From NCBI GenBank assembly GCA_965204395.1, contig OZ241987.1, forward strand, positions 3,720,001 to 3,784,000: 64,000 nt of DNA, in the 5' to 3' direction. The notes beneath the pieces are model-generated. The model was not told the DNA's origin and did no database searches. It worked only from the letters and a program-made list of their open reading frames with translations. The stretch comes from Bin87 sp965204395 (lineage in GTDB: Bacteria; Chloroflexota; Dehalococcoidia; Lucifugimonadales; UBA3495). Positions 9,130 through 17,211 of this stretch are shown here, piece by piece. The translations under genes were made by a program, and so were the position numbers. Numbering within the stretch: position 1 is the stretch's first letter; the number at the start of each line of letters is the position of its first letter.

Positions 9130-9365
9130 GGCGTCGAGGGCATTCCGCTAGTAATCAATCCCGATTTTCGGGCCGGGCGATTAGCCTTGTTCGTGAGTTC
9201 ACCAGGTCGCGCACAACCGCCGGCGCGACTTCGCGTCTGGTTGGGCCGATCTGCGTCCGCTATACTCCAATCGGAATCCCGCCCAATCGCCGCTGCGCCT
9301 GCCCGCTCCGCACGGTATAGGCCGCCGCTGCTGGTCCTGCAGTTTGACAGATCCCCAGCCACCCC

Positions 9366-10019
9366 ATGACGCTGCCATCGGAACGTCCCTTCACCTCTGC
9401 CATCCTCCTGGCTGCCGGAGTGTCCCGGCGCATGGGCACGCTGAAAGCCCTCCTGGATTGGCACGGCCGGCCTCTGATCATGCACCAAATTGTCGCCCTT
9501 CGACAGGCCGGCGCGGATGAGGTTGTCGTCGTGTTGGGCCACCGGGCCGACGAACTCCAGGCGCGCATCGGTGCCAACCGCGATGTCTATGAAGCCGGCA
9601 ACGTACGCTGCGTAATCAACTCCCACTACTCTGAGGGCAAGACAACGTCCATCAAGACCGGTCTCAAAGCAATTTCCACCGACGCCAGTTCAGCGGGTCC
9701 GATCTTGATGCTCAACGTGGACCAGCCGCGTAGCGCATCAGTCATCAATCAGGTCCTGTCCGCTCACATTGGCCGCTCCGACAAGCTCATCACGATCCCC
9801 ACGTACAACGGAAAGGGCGGCCACCCCACTGCTATCAGTCGCTCTCTGCATCAGGAAATGCTGCAAATCGACGAGGCCACCCAGGGGATGCGCGCCGTTA
9901 CGGAACGTCATCGGGAGGCAACCCAGCGGGTCGAGTTGGGCGCGCCGGAATTGCTCTGGGACGTCAATACGCCCGAGCAGTATCGAGCGGCGTTGGCCGC
10001 GTCGGGATCAACTGCCTAG
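9366..10019 (+). CDS. mocA: MobA-like molybdenum cofactor nucleotidyltransferase
   Basis: Protein of 217 residues, the size of MocA cytidylyltransferases, which convert Mo-molybdopterin to the cytosine dinucleotide form used by xanthine-dehydrogenase-family enzymes. The nucleotide-binding signature LLAAGVSRRMGTLKALLDW lies near residues 15-33. The metal-binding NVDQPR is near 119 and the late GHPTAIS pattern near 152. The last residues ELLWDVNTPEQYRA are typical of the family. It follows the XdhC-type gene and was probably recruited for the same enzyme. MobA (GMP transfer) is the alternative; context favours MocA. Confidence 0.8.
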   Translation: MTLPSERPFTSAILLAAGVSRRMGTLKALLDWHGRPLIMHQIVALRQAGADEVVVVLGHRADELQARIGANRDVYEAGNVRCVINSHYSEGKTTSIKTGLKAISTDASSAGPILMLNVDQPRSASVINQVLSAHIGRSDKLITIPTYNGKGGHPTAISRSLHQEMLQIDEATQGMRAVTERHREATQRVELGAPELLWDVNTPEQYRAALAASGSTA

Positions 10020-10045
10020 TTTCCCATACGGCCTTGAGACCAAAG

Positions 10046-10088
10046 AAATGGCCGGAACCCGACAAACAGTCGGTGTTCCGGCCCATTT
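10046..10088. terminator. Strong hairpin, likely bidirectional terminator
   Basis: AAATGGCCGGAACCCGAC at 10046-10063, loop AAACA, and the complement ending at 10088 form an 18-bp stem with small bulges. It follows the mocA-like gene by 26 bases on the plus strand. It also lies at the end of the minus-strand candidate RNA, where the hairpin is followed by CTTTGGTC rather than a long T run. Confidence 0.65.
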
Positions 10089-10405
10089 TCTTCCCATCGA
10101 ACTCGCCGTCGCCTTCGTCTGTGCCCGTAGGCTTCCGCCTTTCTTGGGAGCGCCTTGGCTGCGCTGCGTCCGGCGGCTTGGCGTCGTCAGCGCCAGTTGA
10201 CGGCCCACTCGATGCGGTTTCGCCCCTGTTGGCGGCCCCGCGGTGTCGTCACACTACGTCGGCTCCGCCAACGGGGCGGTTACAAGGGAATTGCCAACTA
10301 TGGTTCAGCGCTATCAGCGAGACCACTTCTAACCTCCTAGATGACGACGGCTCTTTTGCCATCGGGTTTCCGGTGTGTGGGGGTTCCCTGCAACCCCAGC
10401 ACCTT
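10046..10405 (-). ncRNA. Candidate structured RNA with its own promoter and terminator
   Basis: About 360 bases on the minus strand, bounded by a near-consensus promoter and a strong terminator hairpin, without a convincing protein. A 14-15 bp imperfect inverted repeat (10221-10235 with 10265-10278, arms CGCCCCTGTTGGCGG and CCGCCAACGGGGCG) would fold the middle into a long stem. A ribosome-site-like AGGAGG lies 6 bases before a GTG in the 5' part and could start a 25-codon peptide. I compared it by eye with RNase P RNA, tmRNA and 6S RNA and found none of their conserved words. It may be a small RNA, a leader or a short-protein transcript. Confidence 0.4.
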
Positions 10406-10411
10406 GAATAC

Positions 10412-10440
10412 ATATTATAACGTATCGTGATGCTTGTCAA
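10412..10440 (-). promoter_or_regulatory. Near-consensus promoter reading leftwards
   Basis: On the minus strand TTGACA (10440-10435) is followed after 17 bases by TAATAT (10417-10412). A perfect TATAAT overlaps it at 15-base spacing. It faces away from the flavin oxidoreductase gene and towards the candidate RNA. Confidence 0.6.
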
Positions 10441-10480
10441 CACCCCTGACACCGCAATTTCCCAGGGATTTTCGCCAATT

Positions 10481-10509
10481 TTGCCCTTGTCCATAACTGG
10501 TGGGATAAT
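10481..10509 (+). promoter_or_regulatory. Putative promoter of the flavin oxidoreductase gene
   Basis: TTGCCC (10481-10486), a 17-base spacer and GATAAT (10504-10509), about 39 bases before the start codon. It is divergent from the leftward promoter. Confidence 0.4.
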
Positions 10510-10547
10510 CTAGCCCCATTATCGAACGATTCAGGAGAATTTGGCGC

Positions 10548-11750
10548 ATGACCGCACCCGGCGGCAACGGAACCGGCACCGCTTCCACTATTCCCAGCGT
10601 TTATGGCAGCGACGGTGTCACCATCATCGGGATGATCGGAGTCGTCCGAGAGGCCGCAGCCGACCGCGGCGCCACCCTCAGCCTTTTTGGCGGCGGCATC
10701 AACCCCGGAGCTGAAGTTCCTTCCGGTGTTGACCCCGATTACATCCTGGATTTCGCCCGTACCCACGAGGCCGCCGGGTTCGATATGGTCCTCACCGGCT
10801 ATTCCTCATCTACCCCGGACGGTTTCGAGGTCGCCGGTTACGCCGCCGCCCACACCGACCGCCTTGGTTACCTCATCGCCCATCGCCCCGGCTTCGTTGC
10901 TCCGACCCTCGCCGCCCGCAAGACCGCAACTCTGGACCAACTTACGAATGGCCGGATCGCGCTGCACATCATCACCGGCGGCAATGACGAGGAGCAGAAG
11001 CAGGACGGCGACTGGCTTGATCATGACGCACGCTATCGACGCACCGATGAGTACCTGCAGGTCATGCGGCGGGTATGGACTGAGCTTGAACCCTTCGACC
11101 ATGAGGGTGAGTTCTACCGGTTTCAGGATGCTTATAGCCAGGCCCGGTGCCGCCAGCACCCCCACGTGCCCTTGTTTTTTGGCGGCGCGTCCGACATCGC
11201 CTTGGAAGTCGCCAGCCGGCGCGCCGACCTGTTTGCGCTGTGGGGCGAACCCCGCGCATCCATCGCCCAGCGCATCTCTGACGTTAGGAACCGGGTAGCC
11301 GAGGCCGGCCGCGACTCCTCAGCAATGCGGTTCAGCCTATCGGCCCGGCCCATTCTCGCTTCGACAGAGGAAAAGGCTTGGGAGCGCGCCGAACAGATCC
11401 TGGCTCAGATCAAGCGCGCCACGGCCGGGCGTATCGCTCCCGGCGTGCCCACCCGTCCTCAGTCTGAGGGGGCGTGGAGATTGCTGCGTTTCGCCGCTGA
11501 GGGCAATGTGCACGACGAACGGCTCTGGATGCCCATCGCGGCCGCCAGCGGCGCTTCGGGCAGCACCACCTGTTTGGTTGGCACTCCGGAACAGGTCGCC
11601 GACTCCCTGTTGGCATACTACGACCTGGGATGCACCGCATTCATCATTCGAGGCTTTGACCCGCTGGCCGACGCCGCTGAATATGGCCAAGAACTCATCC
11701 CCCTGGTGCGCCAAGGTGTTGCCCAACGCAACGCACGAATCACACGCTGA
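10548..11750 (+). CDS. LLM-class flavin-dependent monooxygenase (SsuD-like)
   Basis: Bacterial-luciferase-fold protein of 400 residues closest in pattern to alkanesulfonate monooxygenases, which use reduced FMN and oxygen to cleave sulfonates or oxidise other small organics. Family marks are FDMVLTGYSSSTPDGFEVAG near residue 78, AYLIAHRPG-like LGYLIAHRPGFVAPTLAARK near 105, GRIALHIITGGNDEEQKQDG near 135, the YRRTDEYLQVMRRVW helix near 164 and LFFGGASDIALEVA near 208. AGGAG lies 10 bases before the ATG. Reduced flavin could come from the flavin reductase at 18.3 kb. The substrate cannot be read from sequence. The aminotransferase gene follows after 34 bases. Confidence 0.85.
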   Translation: MTAPGGNGTGTASTIPSVYGSDGVTIIGMIGVVREAAADRGATLSLFGGGINPGAEVPSGVDPDYILDFARTHEAAGFDMVLTGYSSSTPDGFEVAGYAAAHTDRLGYLIAHRPGFVAPTLAARKTATLDQLTNGRIALHIITGGNDEEQKQDGDWLDHDARYRRTDEYLQVMRRVWTELEPFDHEGEFYRFQDAYSQARCRQHPHVPLFFGGASDIALEVASRRADLFALWGEPRASIAQRISDVRNRVAEAGRDSSAMRFSLSARPILASTEEKAWERAEQILAQIKRATAGRIAPGVPTRPQSEGAWRLLRFAAEGNVHDERLWMPIAAASGASGSTTCLVGTPEQVADSLLAYYDLGCTAFIIRGFDPLADAAEYGQELIPLVRQGVAQRNARITR

Positions 11751-11784
11751 ACCAATCCAACCCCCCCACTGCCGGAGGCCTCAA

Positions 11785-12996
11785 ATGGTAGATTACGCCG
11801 CCCTGTTTTCCCGCAACCTGCCGCGCGCCGTTACCTCTCCGCCGGGCTCCGACGCTCAGGCCAAGTACATCTTCTCGGTGACCAATGCCGTTCCTGAGGT
11901 GATCGATGCGGACGAGTATTTGACAGCGATCCGTTCCGGGCTCGATGTTGGCGGCGCCCAGTCTCTGGCTGCATATCCTCCCACGGGCGGGCACGTGGGG
12001 CTCCGCGAACTGATCGCTCAGCGTTTGTCCGCCAACCGCGGTTTCGACGCGTCTCCCGACGACGTGTTCATATCCGACGGCGCCGGCGGGGCCATCACCA
12101 TCCTGCTCGAATCGTTCATCAATCCGGGCGACCCGGTGCTGGTCGAGGAATTCACCTACATGGGCAGCCTCCGCATGATGCTGGAGCGGGGAGCCGAACC
12201 CATCCACGTTGCTTGCGACGATGACGGCATGCTCCCAGATGCCTTGGAGGAGACCATCGTCACGCTGGAAAATGCTGGACGACGCCCCAAGTTCGTCTGG
12301 TTGATTCCGGTGTACCAGAATCCGTTGGGATTCTCGCTGTCTTTGCAGCGGCGGCGCGCGTTGTTGCAGGTGGCTCAAAGCCACGACATCCCCATATTGG
12401 AGAACGAATCCTACGCCGACTTTCGAATCGACGGCGATCCGTTGGCTACGGCGTTTTCCGGGCTCAGCGATCGCGGCGACGTGTTCTACGTCTCGTCATT
12501 CACCAAATTGCTTGGCTGCGGGTTGCGAGTCGGGTTTGGCGTTCTGCCGCCCGGCGTCCGCGAGGCCTTGCCGCAAGTCGACGCTGGCAACCTGCCCCGT
12601 CGCGGCGTCAGCCATCTGGCCACCATGATGGTTTACGAGTACATGCGTGAACACGAAGCGGAACACATCGAGAACGTGCGGAATGCATTGCTGGTGCGTC
12701 GGGACGCCATGCTCAACGCGTTGGAGGAAAACTTCCCGTCGTTCTGCGAGTGGACCCATCCCCAAGGAGGGATGCTGGTGTTTGTCCGGTTGCCCGAGGG
12801 CGCGGACACCTGGGCGACCCTCGCCAAAGCCACCGAACGCGACGTCAAGTACAACCCTGGCGGCGTATTCCGGGCCGGCCGTGACCGCAACAATTACCTG
12901 CGGCTGACCTTCAGTCACAACTCCCCGGAGGAAATCCGCGAGGGGGTGGCCCGCCTGGCGGAACTGTTCCGCGAAGAGGGATACTTCGAGGGTTAG
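11785..12996 (+). CDS. PLP-dependent class I/II aminotransferase
   Basis: Fold-type I aminotransferase of 403 residues resembling the 2-aminoadipate/aromatic (LysN-like) group, without the GntR DNA-binding domain of MocR regulators. The PLP-lysine motif SSFTKLLGCGLRVGF lies near residues 233-247 and the PVYQNPLGFSLS motif near 174-185. FRAGRDRNNYLRLTFSHNSP near the C-terminus carries the arginine that binds the substrate carboxylate. The ATG at 11785 is preferred because the family N-terminus begins there and earlier codons overlap the upstream gene. It is probably co-transcribed with the flavin oxidoreductase. The amino acid used is unknown. Confidence 0.88.
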   Translation: MVDYAALFSRNLPRAVTSPPGSDAQAKYIFSVTNAVPEVIDADEYLTAIRSGLDVGGAQSLAAYPPTGGHVGLRELIAQRLSANRGFDASPDDVFISDGAGGAITILLESFINPGDPVLVEEFTYMGSLRMMLERGAEPIHVACDDDGMLPDALEETIVTLENAGRRPKFVWLIPVYQNPLGFSLSLQRRRALLQVAQSHDIPILENESYADFRIDGDPLATAFSGLSDRGDVFYVSSFTKLLGCGLRVGFGVLPPGVREALPQVDAGNLPRRGVSHLATMMVYEYMREHEAEHIENVRNALLVRRDAMLNALEENFPSFCEWTHPQGGMLVFVRLPEGADTWATLAKATERDVKYNPGGVFRAGRDRNNYLRLTFSHNSPEEIREGVARLAELFREEGYFEG

Positions 12997-13061
12997 GACC
13001 CACTTGCCGGGACGGCGCGCATGATCATCATCACCAATGCTCGTGCGAATATCGGTGCGTG

Positions 13062-13550
13062 TCAGCCTCTCAGCCGCGCCCGCTCCCGTCCTTCGATAAA
13101 GTGCACCGCTTCGTCCGGGCTGATGCGACCCACCGGCCCGCTGGCGTACATGGCGCCTAGCACCGTCCCGCCGCGACCCAGCAGGAACTCGGTGGGTTGG
13201 ATGTAGCCGCCCCGGTCATCGGACCACCAGGAGCCCAGCAGGTCGGCCTGGTCGCGGGTGATGCCGTAGGCCATCGGGAACGAGACCCCGGCCTTCTCCG
13301 CCATCTCCTGCACCACTTCCTTGGGTTCCACGCTGGCTCCTACGATGGTGACACCCATCTCAGCCAAGGCGTCCTGCTCCTTTTGCCACGCGGCCAACTG
13401 CCGCGCGCAGTAAGGTCACCAGACCCCCCGGTAAAACAGGACCGCAAGGTACCGCGACGACATGTCCGTCGGGAGGGAGAGCGTCCCGCCGTCTATCAGG
13501 TCGAATGATATCGGTGGCAGTCGATCGCCTTGTTGCAGCTTCTCACCCAT
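13062..13550 (-). CDS. Peroxiredoxin-like selenoprotein with Sec-Pro-Tyr-Cys redox motif
   Basis: Thioredoxin-fold AhpC/TSA-like protein of 162 residues, read through one in-frame TGA (13418-13416, codon 45). The frame starts MGEKLQQGDRLPPISFDL, gives AVLFYRGVW, then TGA, then PYCARQLAAW. Relatives have Trp-Cys-Pro-x-Cys here, so TGA replaces the catalytic cysteine and keeps Cys48 as partner (U-x-x-C). Coding continues with EMGVTIVGASVEP and FPMAYGI, typical peroxiredoxin strands. A hairpin with a GU-containing loop follows the TGA at bacterial SECIS distance. GGGGGAT lies upstream of the ATG. It probably reduces peroxides or disulfides in the cytosol. A simple nonsense mutation is the alternative. 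Confidence 0.8.
13387..13418 (-). promoter_or_regulatory. SECIS-like hairpin after the in-frame TGA
   Basis: Counting bases after the TGA, CGCGGC at +11 to +16 pairs perfectly with GCCGCG at +22 to +27, extended by two more pairs, with loop AGUUG. The GU at +18/+19 sits in the apical loop, as in bacterial SECIS elements read by SelB. Confidence 0.6.
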
Positions 13551-13574
13551 AGTCGAGGATCCCCCAATCGCTTT

Positions 13575-14798
13575 CTAGTCGCCGACCGTTTCGGCCGTCT
13601 CGGACTTGAGATTTTCCGGCCACCACGGGTCGTCGTACTCGTTGAACAACCCTTTCATATGGGGCATCACCTCGTTGGCGAACAGGTCGGTGTTCTTCTT
13701 GACCAGTTCAGGCGGCATGCTGCCGATCTGGAGCAGCACCATCAGGTGACCGATTCGCAGCAATTCGCAGGCTTCCGTCAGCTTTTGGCGGACGGTTTCC
13801 GGGCTGCCGCCGATCACGTGTCCCTGGGCGATGTAGTCCTTCCAACTGTTTTCGTTAGCCGCCCTTTGCGCTTCTTCGCCCATCTGCGGCCGCAGAGACT
13901 TGCGGATCGAGTCCAGCGAGCGGTACCCGGGTGATTCTGCGAAGGGCGGGTATACGCGCAGCATCTTTTCGTAGAAGTACTTGACGTGTTCCTCGTAGTC
14001 CTTTTCCGCCTGTTCGTCGGTTTCCGAGACGCACACCAACTGCAGGAACCCCAACCGGTGCGGATTGTCGTCGATCCCACGCTCCGCCACCCGGTCCCAG
14101 TACCCCTTCACGATGTTGTGGCCGCGCAGGTACCCGTAGTACGACAGGTAGCAATATACATAGTCGCGATCAAGCACCCAGTCCCAAGTTTCCAGGCTGC
14201 CCGAACCCGGCACCCACACCGGCGGGTGCGGCTCCTGCATCGGTCGCGGCCAGATGCTGATGTACCGCAATTTGTTGTACTTGCCGTTGAAGATGGTGGG
14301 GTGGTGCTGGGTCCACGCCTGCATGACCACGTCGTGGGCCTCGGTGTGGCGGTCGCGCAACGTAATCGGCACCTGCCCGTAGGAGAACGTGGTGTCCATG
14401 GAAGTTCCGACCGGGAACCCGGCCACCAGCCGACCGCCGGAGATGACGTCGATCATCGCCATTTCCTCGGCCACCCGTACGGGCGGGTTGTAGAGGGCCA
14501 GGCTGTTGCCCAGCACTATCACCGCGCCATTGTTTGTGCTGTTCGCCAGCACCGACGCGATCAGGTTCGGCGACGGCATGATCCCATAGGCGTTGTTGTG
14601 GTGCTCGTTGACGCAGATGCCGTCAAACCCGACTTCGTCAGCGTAGCGAAGTTGGTCGATGTACTGCGCGTAATACTCGTTGCCCTTGGCCGGATCAAAA
14701 TTCTCGTTGGGCAAATCTACCCATGCCGAGTGGTGCTGCTCGGCGAAATCGTCGGGCAGGTCCTGGTAGGGCATCAGGTGGAAGAAGGAGACTTTCAT
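13575..14798 (-). CDS. LLM-class flavin-dependent oxidoreductase
   Basis: Luciferase-like monooxygenase of 407 residues. The N-terminus MKVSFFHLMPYQDLPDDF, the ADEVGFDGICVNEHHNNAYG block (about residues 53-72), the DVISGGRLVAGFPVGT block (about 115-130) and VWVPGSGSLETWDW (about 195-208) are family marks. It would use reduced flavin and oxygen in the cytosol. An in-frame earlier ATG would add 19 residues unlike the family, and AAGGA precedes the ATG at 14798. It is of a different subgroup from the SsuD-like protein at 10.5 kb. It heads the run towards the selenoprotein gene, 24 bases downstream, and may share its transcript. Confidence 0.85.
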   Translation of the reverse strand: MKVSFFHLMPYQDLPDDFAEQHHSAWVDLPNENFDPAKGNEYYAQYIDQLRYADEVGFDGICVNEHHNNAYGIMPSPNLIASVLANSTNNGAVIVLGNSLALYNPPVRVAEEMAMIDVISGGRLVAGFPVGTSMDTTFSYGQVPITLRDRHTEAHDVVMQAWTQHHPTIFNGKYNKLRYISIWPRPMQEPHPPVWVPGSGSLETWDWVLDRDYVYCYLSYYGYLRGHNIVKGYWDRVAERGIDDNPHRLGFLQLVCVSETDEQAEKDYEEHVKYFYEKMLRVYPPFAESPGYRSLDSIRKSLRPQMGEEAQRAANENSWKDYIAQGHVIGGSPETVRQKLTEACELLRIGHLMVLLQIGSMPPELVKKNTDLFANEVMPHMKGLFNEYDDPWWPENLKSETAETVGD

Positions 14799-14901
14799 AG
14801 TTGGGATTCCTTGGCGGCAAAAGCTCTGCATCGTGGATTGCCCGGATTTTAGCACAGCGGCCCGGACTTGCCGGGCCGCCAGCGAAACCGCCGGATTCTA
14901 C

Positions 14902-15744
14902 TCACGAGTTCAGCCAGTCCTTGACGGCGGCGATGAAGTCTGTGGGGTTGTCCTCGAACACCATGTGCCCGGCCCGCTCAATTTCCACCAAGCTGCCTTG
15001 AGCCAGCGTGTCAACCATCTGCTGAGCCGTTTCCCGGGTGAGCAGGTCGGTCTCCGTGCCGCGCACCACCAAAGTCGGGCAGGCAATCCTCTCCAGGACC
15101 GGCCAAAGGTCGGCTGCTGGCGCGGCAGTCCCGTTGATCCGTTGCTCCCGAATCTCCGGATCGAACTTCCATCCTATCTTGCCATCTGGCAACGTCCGAG
15201 TTTGCCCGCCCAACCTGCGGCGCATGACCGGCTCGGATGCGAACCGGTTGCCGGTTTGTACGTGGGCCAGCGCGTCTTCAAAGTTGTCAAACTGCGGCGG
15301 GAGAGCACGCAACTCTTCTGTGATACGGTTGCCGCCGGCTGGCTCGATTTTTGGCCCGATGTCAACGATGCAGAGCGCTTCCAGCCGCTCCGGGTATTGG
15401 CCCGCGAAGGCCATGCTATTGCGCCCGCCCATCGAGTGGCCGAACAGGACGAACTTATCAAGCCCGATGGCGTCCACGAATCCGGCAACGTCGGCCACGA
15501 AAGCATCGGTCGAGTAGTCTCCGCCCGGCGCATGATCTGTGTCGCCGCGACCGCGCTGGTCTACGGAGTACACATGGAAATCGCCACACAGCGATTCGGC
15601 CACGTCTTCCCAGACTCGAGCGTGGCCCCGTAGGCCGTGCAGCAGCACCATCGGCGGCTTGCCTTCCGTGCCCCAGTCAAGGTAGTGGATGTTGATACCG
15701 TTAGCCGTTACGGTCTTGCTGCTTGGTTGAACTTGAGTAGTCAT
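14902..15744 (-). CDS. Alpha/beta-fold hydrolase
   Basis: Protein of 280 residues with an alpha/beta hydrolase core. The oxyanion region is VLLHGLRGHARVW (about residues 33-45), the nucleophile elbow GHSMGG is near 105, and the catalytic histidine is in IERAGHMVFEDNP near 258. The acid is probably the Asp after VVRGTETDLL near 228. It likely hydrolyses an ester, lactone or C-C bond; the substrate is unknown. Start choice: AAGGAG stands 8 bases before the ATG at 15744 and touches the GTG at 15753, so the ATG is favoured. It lies in a minus-strand group with enoyl-CoA hydratase and flavin oxidoreductase genes, suggesting a degradative context. Confidence 0.85.
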   Translation of the reverse strand: MTTQVQPSSKTVTANGINIHYLDWGTEGKPPMVLLHGLRGHARVWEDVAESLCGDFHVYSVDQRGRGDTDHAPGGDYSTDAFVADVAGFVDAIGLDKFVLFGHSMGGRNSMAFAGQYPERLEALCIVDIGPKIEPAGGNRITEELRALPPQFDNFEDALAHVQTGNRFASEPVMRRRLGGQTRTLPDGKIGWKFDPEIREQRINGTAAPAADLWPVLERIACPTLVVRGTETDLLTRETAQQMVDTLAQGSLVEIERAGHMVFEDNPTDFIAAVKDWLNS

Positions 15745-15807
15745 GGTTGCCACTCCTTTTGGTAGGGGCCAATTGCTCGTCGATGGTTTTGCCGTCGTCT
15801 TTGAGAC

Positions 15808-16596
15808 CTATTTTAATTGCCAGTTCGGCCGACGCTTTTCCGCAAAGGCGCGTGGCCCTTCCTTGCTGTCGTCGGTGGTGAGGATGTAGTCGTACGCGAC
15901 ATAGGTCTTGGCACTGATCTCCGCGATCGACATGTCGAGGCTGCTGTACGCCAGGTCTTTGATGGTGCGTACGGCCAGTGGCGCGTTGGCTGCGATGCTT
16001 TCGGCCATCTTGATCGCCTCGGGCACCAACTCGTCGGCCGGCACCACCTTGTTCAGAAACCCCATCTGCCTCACGCGCTCGGCGGGCAACAAATCGGCGG
16101 TCATCACCAGTTCGAGCACGTTTGATATGCCGATCATTTTGGTCAGTTCCACGGCGAACGGGGGCATCAGGCTCCACTTGGTTTCCGTGATACCCAACCG
16201 GGCGTTGTCGGCCGCGAGGCGAACGTCGCACATCTGGGCGATAGACCAGCCGCCCGCGGCGGCAGCCCCGTTTACGGCGGCCACCAGCGGCTTCGCCGGG
16301 CGTTCCCACATGTGGGGTTTGTTCGGCGACATGCTGTTTTCGGCCCGGGCCTGGACGCCTTCCGCGTTGTCGGCGGCCCGCTCCTTCAGATCCCGGCCCG
16401 CGCAGAAGTTGCGCCCGGAACCCGTGATCACGGCAACCCAAGCCTCGTCGTCCTCGTTATCGAAGTGGCTGATGACTTCCTGGAGTTCCCGCCGAAGTTG
16501 CCGGTTTATCGCGTTCGACGCCTCCGGCCGGTTCAGCGTGATGATTGCGACATGGTTGTCGATGCCGGTTTTTTCGTAAAGGATGGTTTCAGGCAT
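15808..16596 (-). CDS. Enoyl-CoA hydratase/isomerase family protein
   Basis: Crotonase-fold protein of 262 residues, the normal length. It has the acyl-CoA oxyanion-hole regions VAVITGSGRNFCAGRDLKER (about residues 54-73) and VAAVNGAAAAGGWSIAQMCD (about 105-124). The usual catalytic glutamates of true enoyl-CoA hydratase are not obvious: ITETKWSLMPPFAVEL occupies the second position. It may therefore be an isomerase, a thioesterase or a CoA-ligand hydratase of a catabolic path. AAGGAG lies 11 bases before the ATG. It is 63 bases upstream of the hydrolase gene and runs in the same direction, so both probably belong to one transcript. Confidence 0.87.
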   Translation of the reverse strand: MPETILYEKTGIDNHVAIITLNRPEASNAINRQLRRELQEVISHFDNEDDEAWVAVITGSGRNFCAGRDLKERAADNAEGVQARAENSMSPNKPHMWERPAKPLVAAVNGAAAAGGWSIAQMCDVRLAADNARLGITETKWSLMPPFAVELTKMIGISNVLELVMTADLLPAERVRQMGFLNKVVPADELVPEAIKMAESIAANAPLAVRTIKDLAYSSLDMSIAEISAKTYVAYDYILTTDDSKEGPRAFAEKRRPNWQLK

Positions 16597-16638
16597 TGGG
16601 ATTTGATCTCCTTGGTCGCCAAAATTCGGGCGAGTCAG

Positions 16639-16998
16639 TCATGCGTAGTGACCCAGATACTGCCCTCCGATTACGTGCAGATGCCCGTGCGATTGGCTTT
16701 GCAGCCCATCATAGCCGAAATTCGACAGGATGCGAAAACCGTTGGGGCAATACATGCAGCCCAGCGTGGTTGCCACGTCGCCGATCCTGGTCATTAGTCC
16801 GCTACTCCACAATTCCAGCTGCGACATATGTTGGCGTGGCATCACCAGCAGCATGATTGGCACCCAAGTCAATCGGTTGACGATGGCGATGATGTCGTTG
16901 TCCAGGTACCGCACGCGCGCCGGTTCGCGGCCGGCTACGATTTCACAAAACACACAATATGGCGCTGACGGTTCAGAGGTGGTTGTTTGGTTGGTCAT
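16639..16998 (-). CDS. HIT family nucleotide-binding hydrolase/transferase
   Basis: Protein of 119 residues with the histidine triad HGHLHVIGG near residue 103, which gives the family its name and supplies the catalytic histidine that attacks nucleoside phosphates. An N-terminal CVFCEIVAGREPA motif (two Cys) resembles the zinc-binding start of Hint-type proteins. HIT proteins hydrolyse nucleoside phosphoramidates or dinucleotides in the cytosol. The spacing between triad and C-terminus is short but acceptable. It lies upstream of the enoyl-CoA hydratase gene in the same direction. Confidence 0.85.
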   Translation of the reverse strand: MTNQTTTSEPSAPYCVFCEIVAGREPARVRYLDNDIIAIVNRLTWVPIMLLVMPRQHMSQLELWSSGLMTRIGDVATTLGCMYCPNGFRILSNFGYDGLQSQSHGHLHVIGGQYLGHYA

Positions 16999-17211
16999 TG
17001 CAGAGTGAATCGCGCCCCATCGGGCACGGCTCCCGGGTCAAATTGCCAGCGATTGTAACGCATCCAAGCATCGCCTCGCCCGACACGGGTCAAGTCGTTC
17101 CCGGTAATGCGCGTAATCCGTCAATCTTCTTCAGGAATTGCCGTGTTCCGCGTCGCTATAATCGCACCATCTTGGGCGCTGAAATTGCATGCTTTTCGAT
17201 GGATAAACGTA

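Noticed and set aside
10008..10208. 66-codon basic frame on the minus strand
   Set aside because: It covers the terminator hairpin and the end of the mocA-like gene, and its composition looks like a by-product of structured GC-rich RNA.
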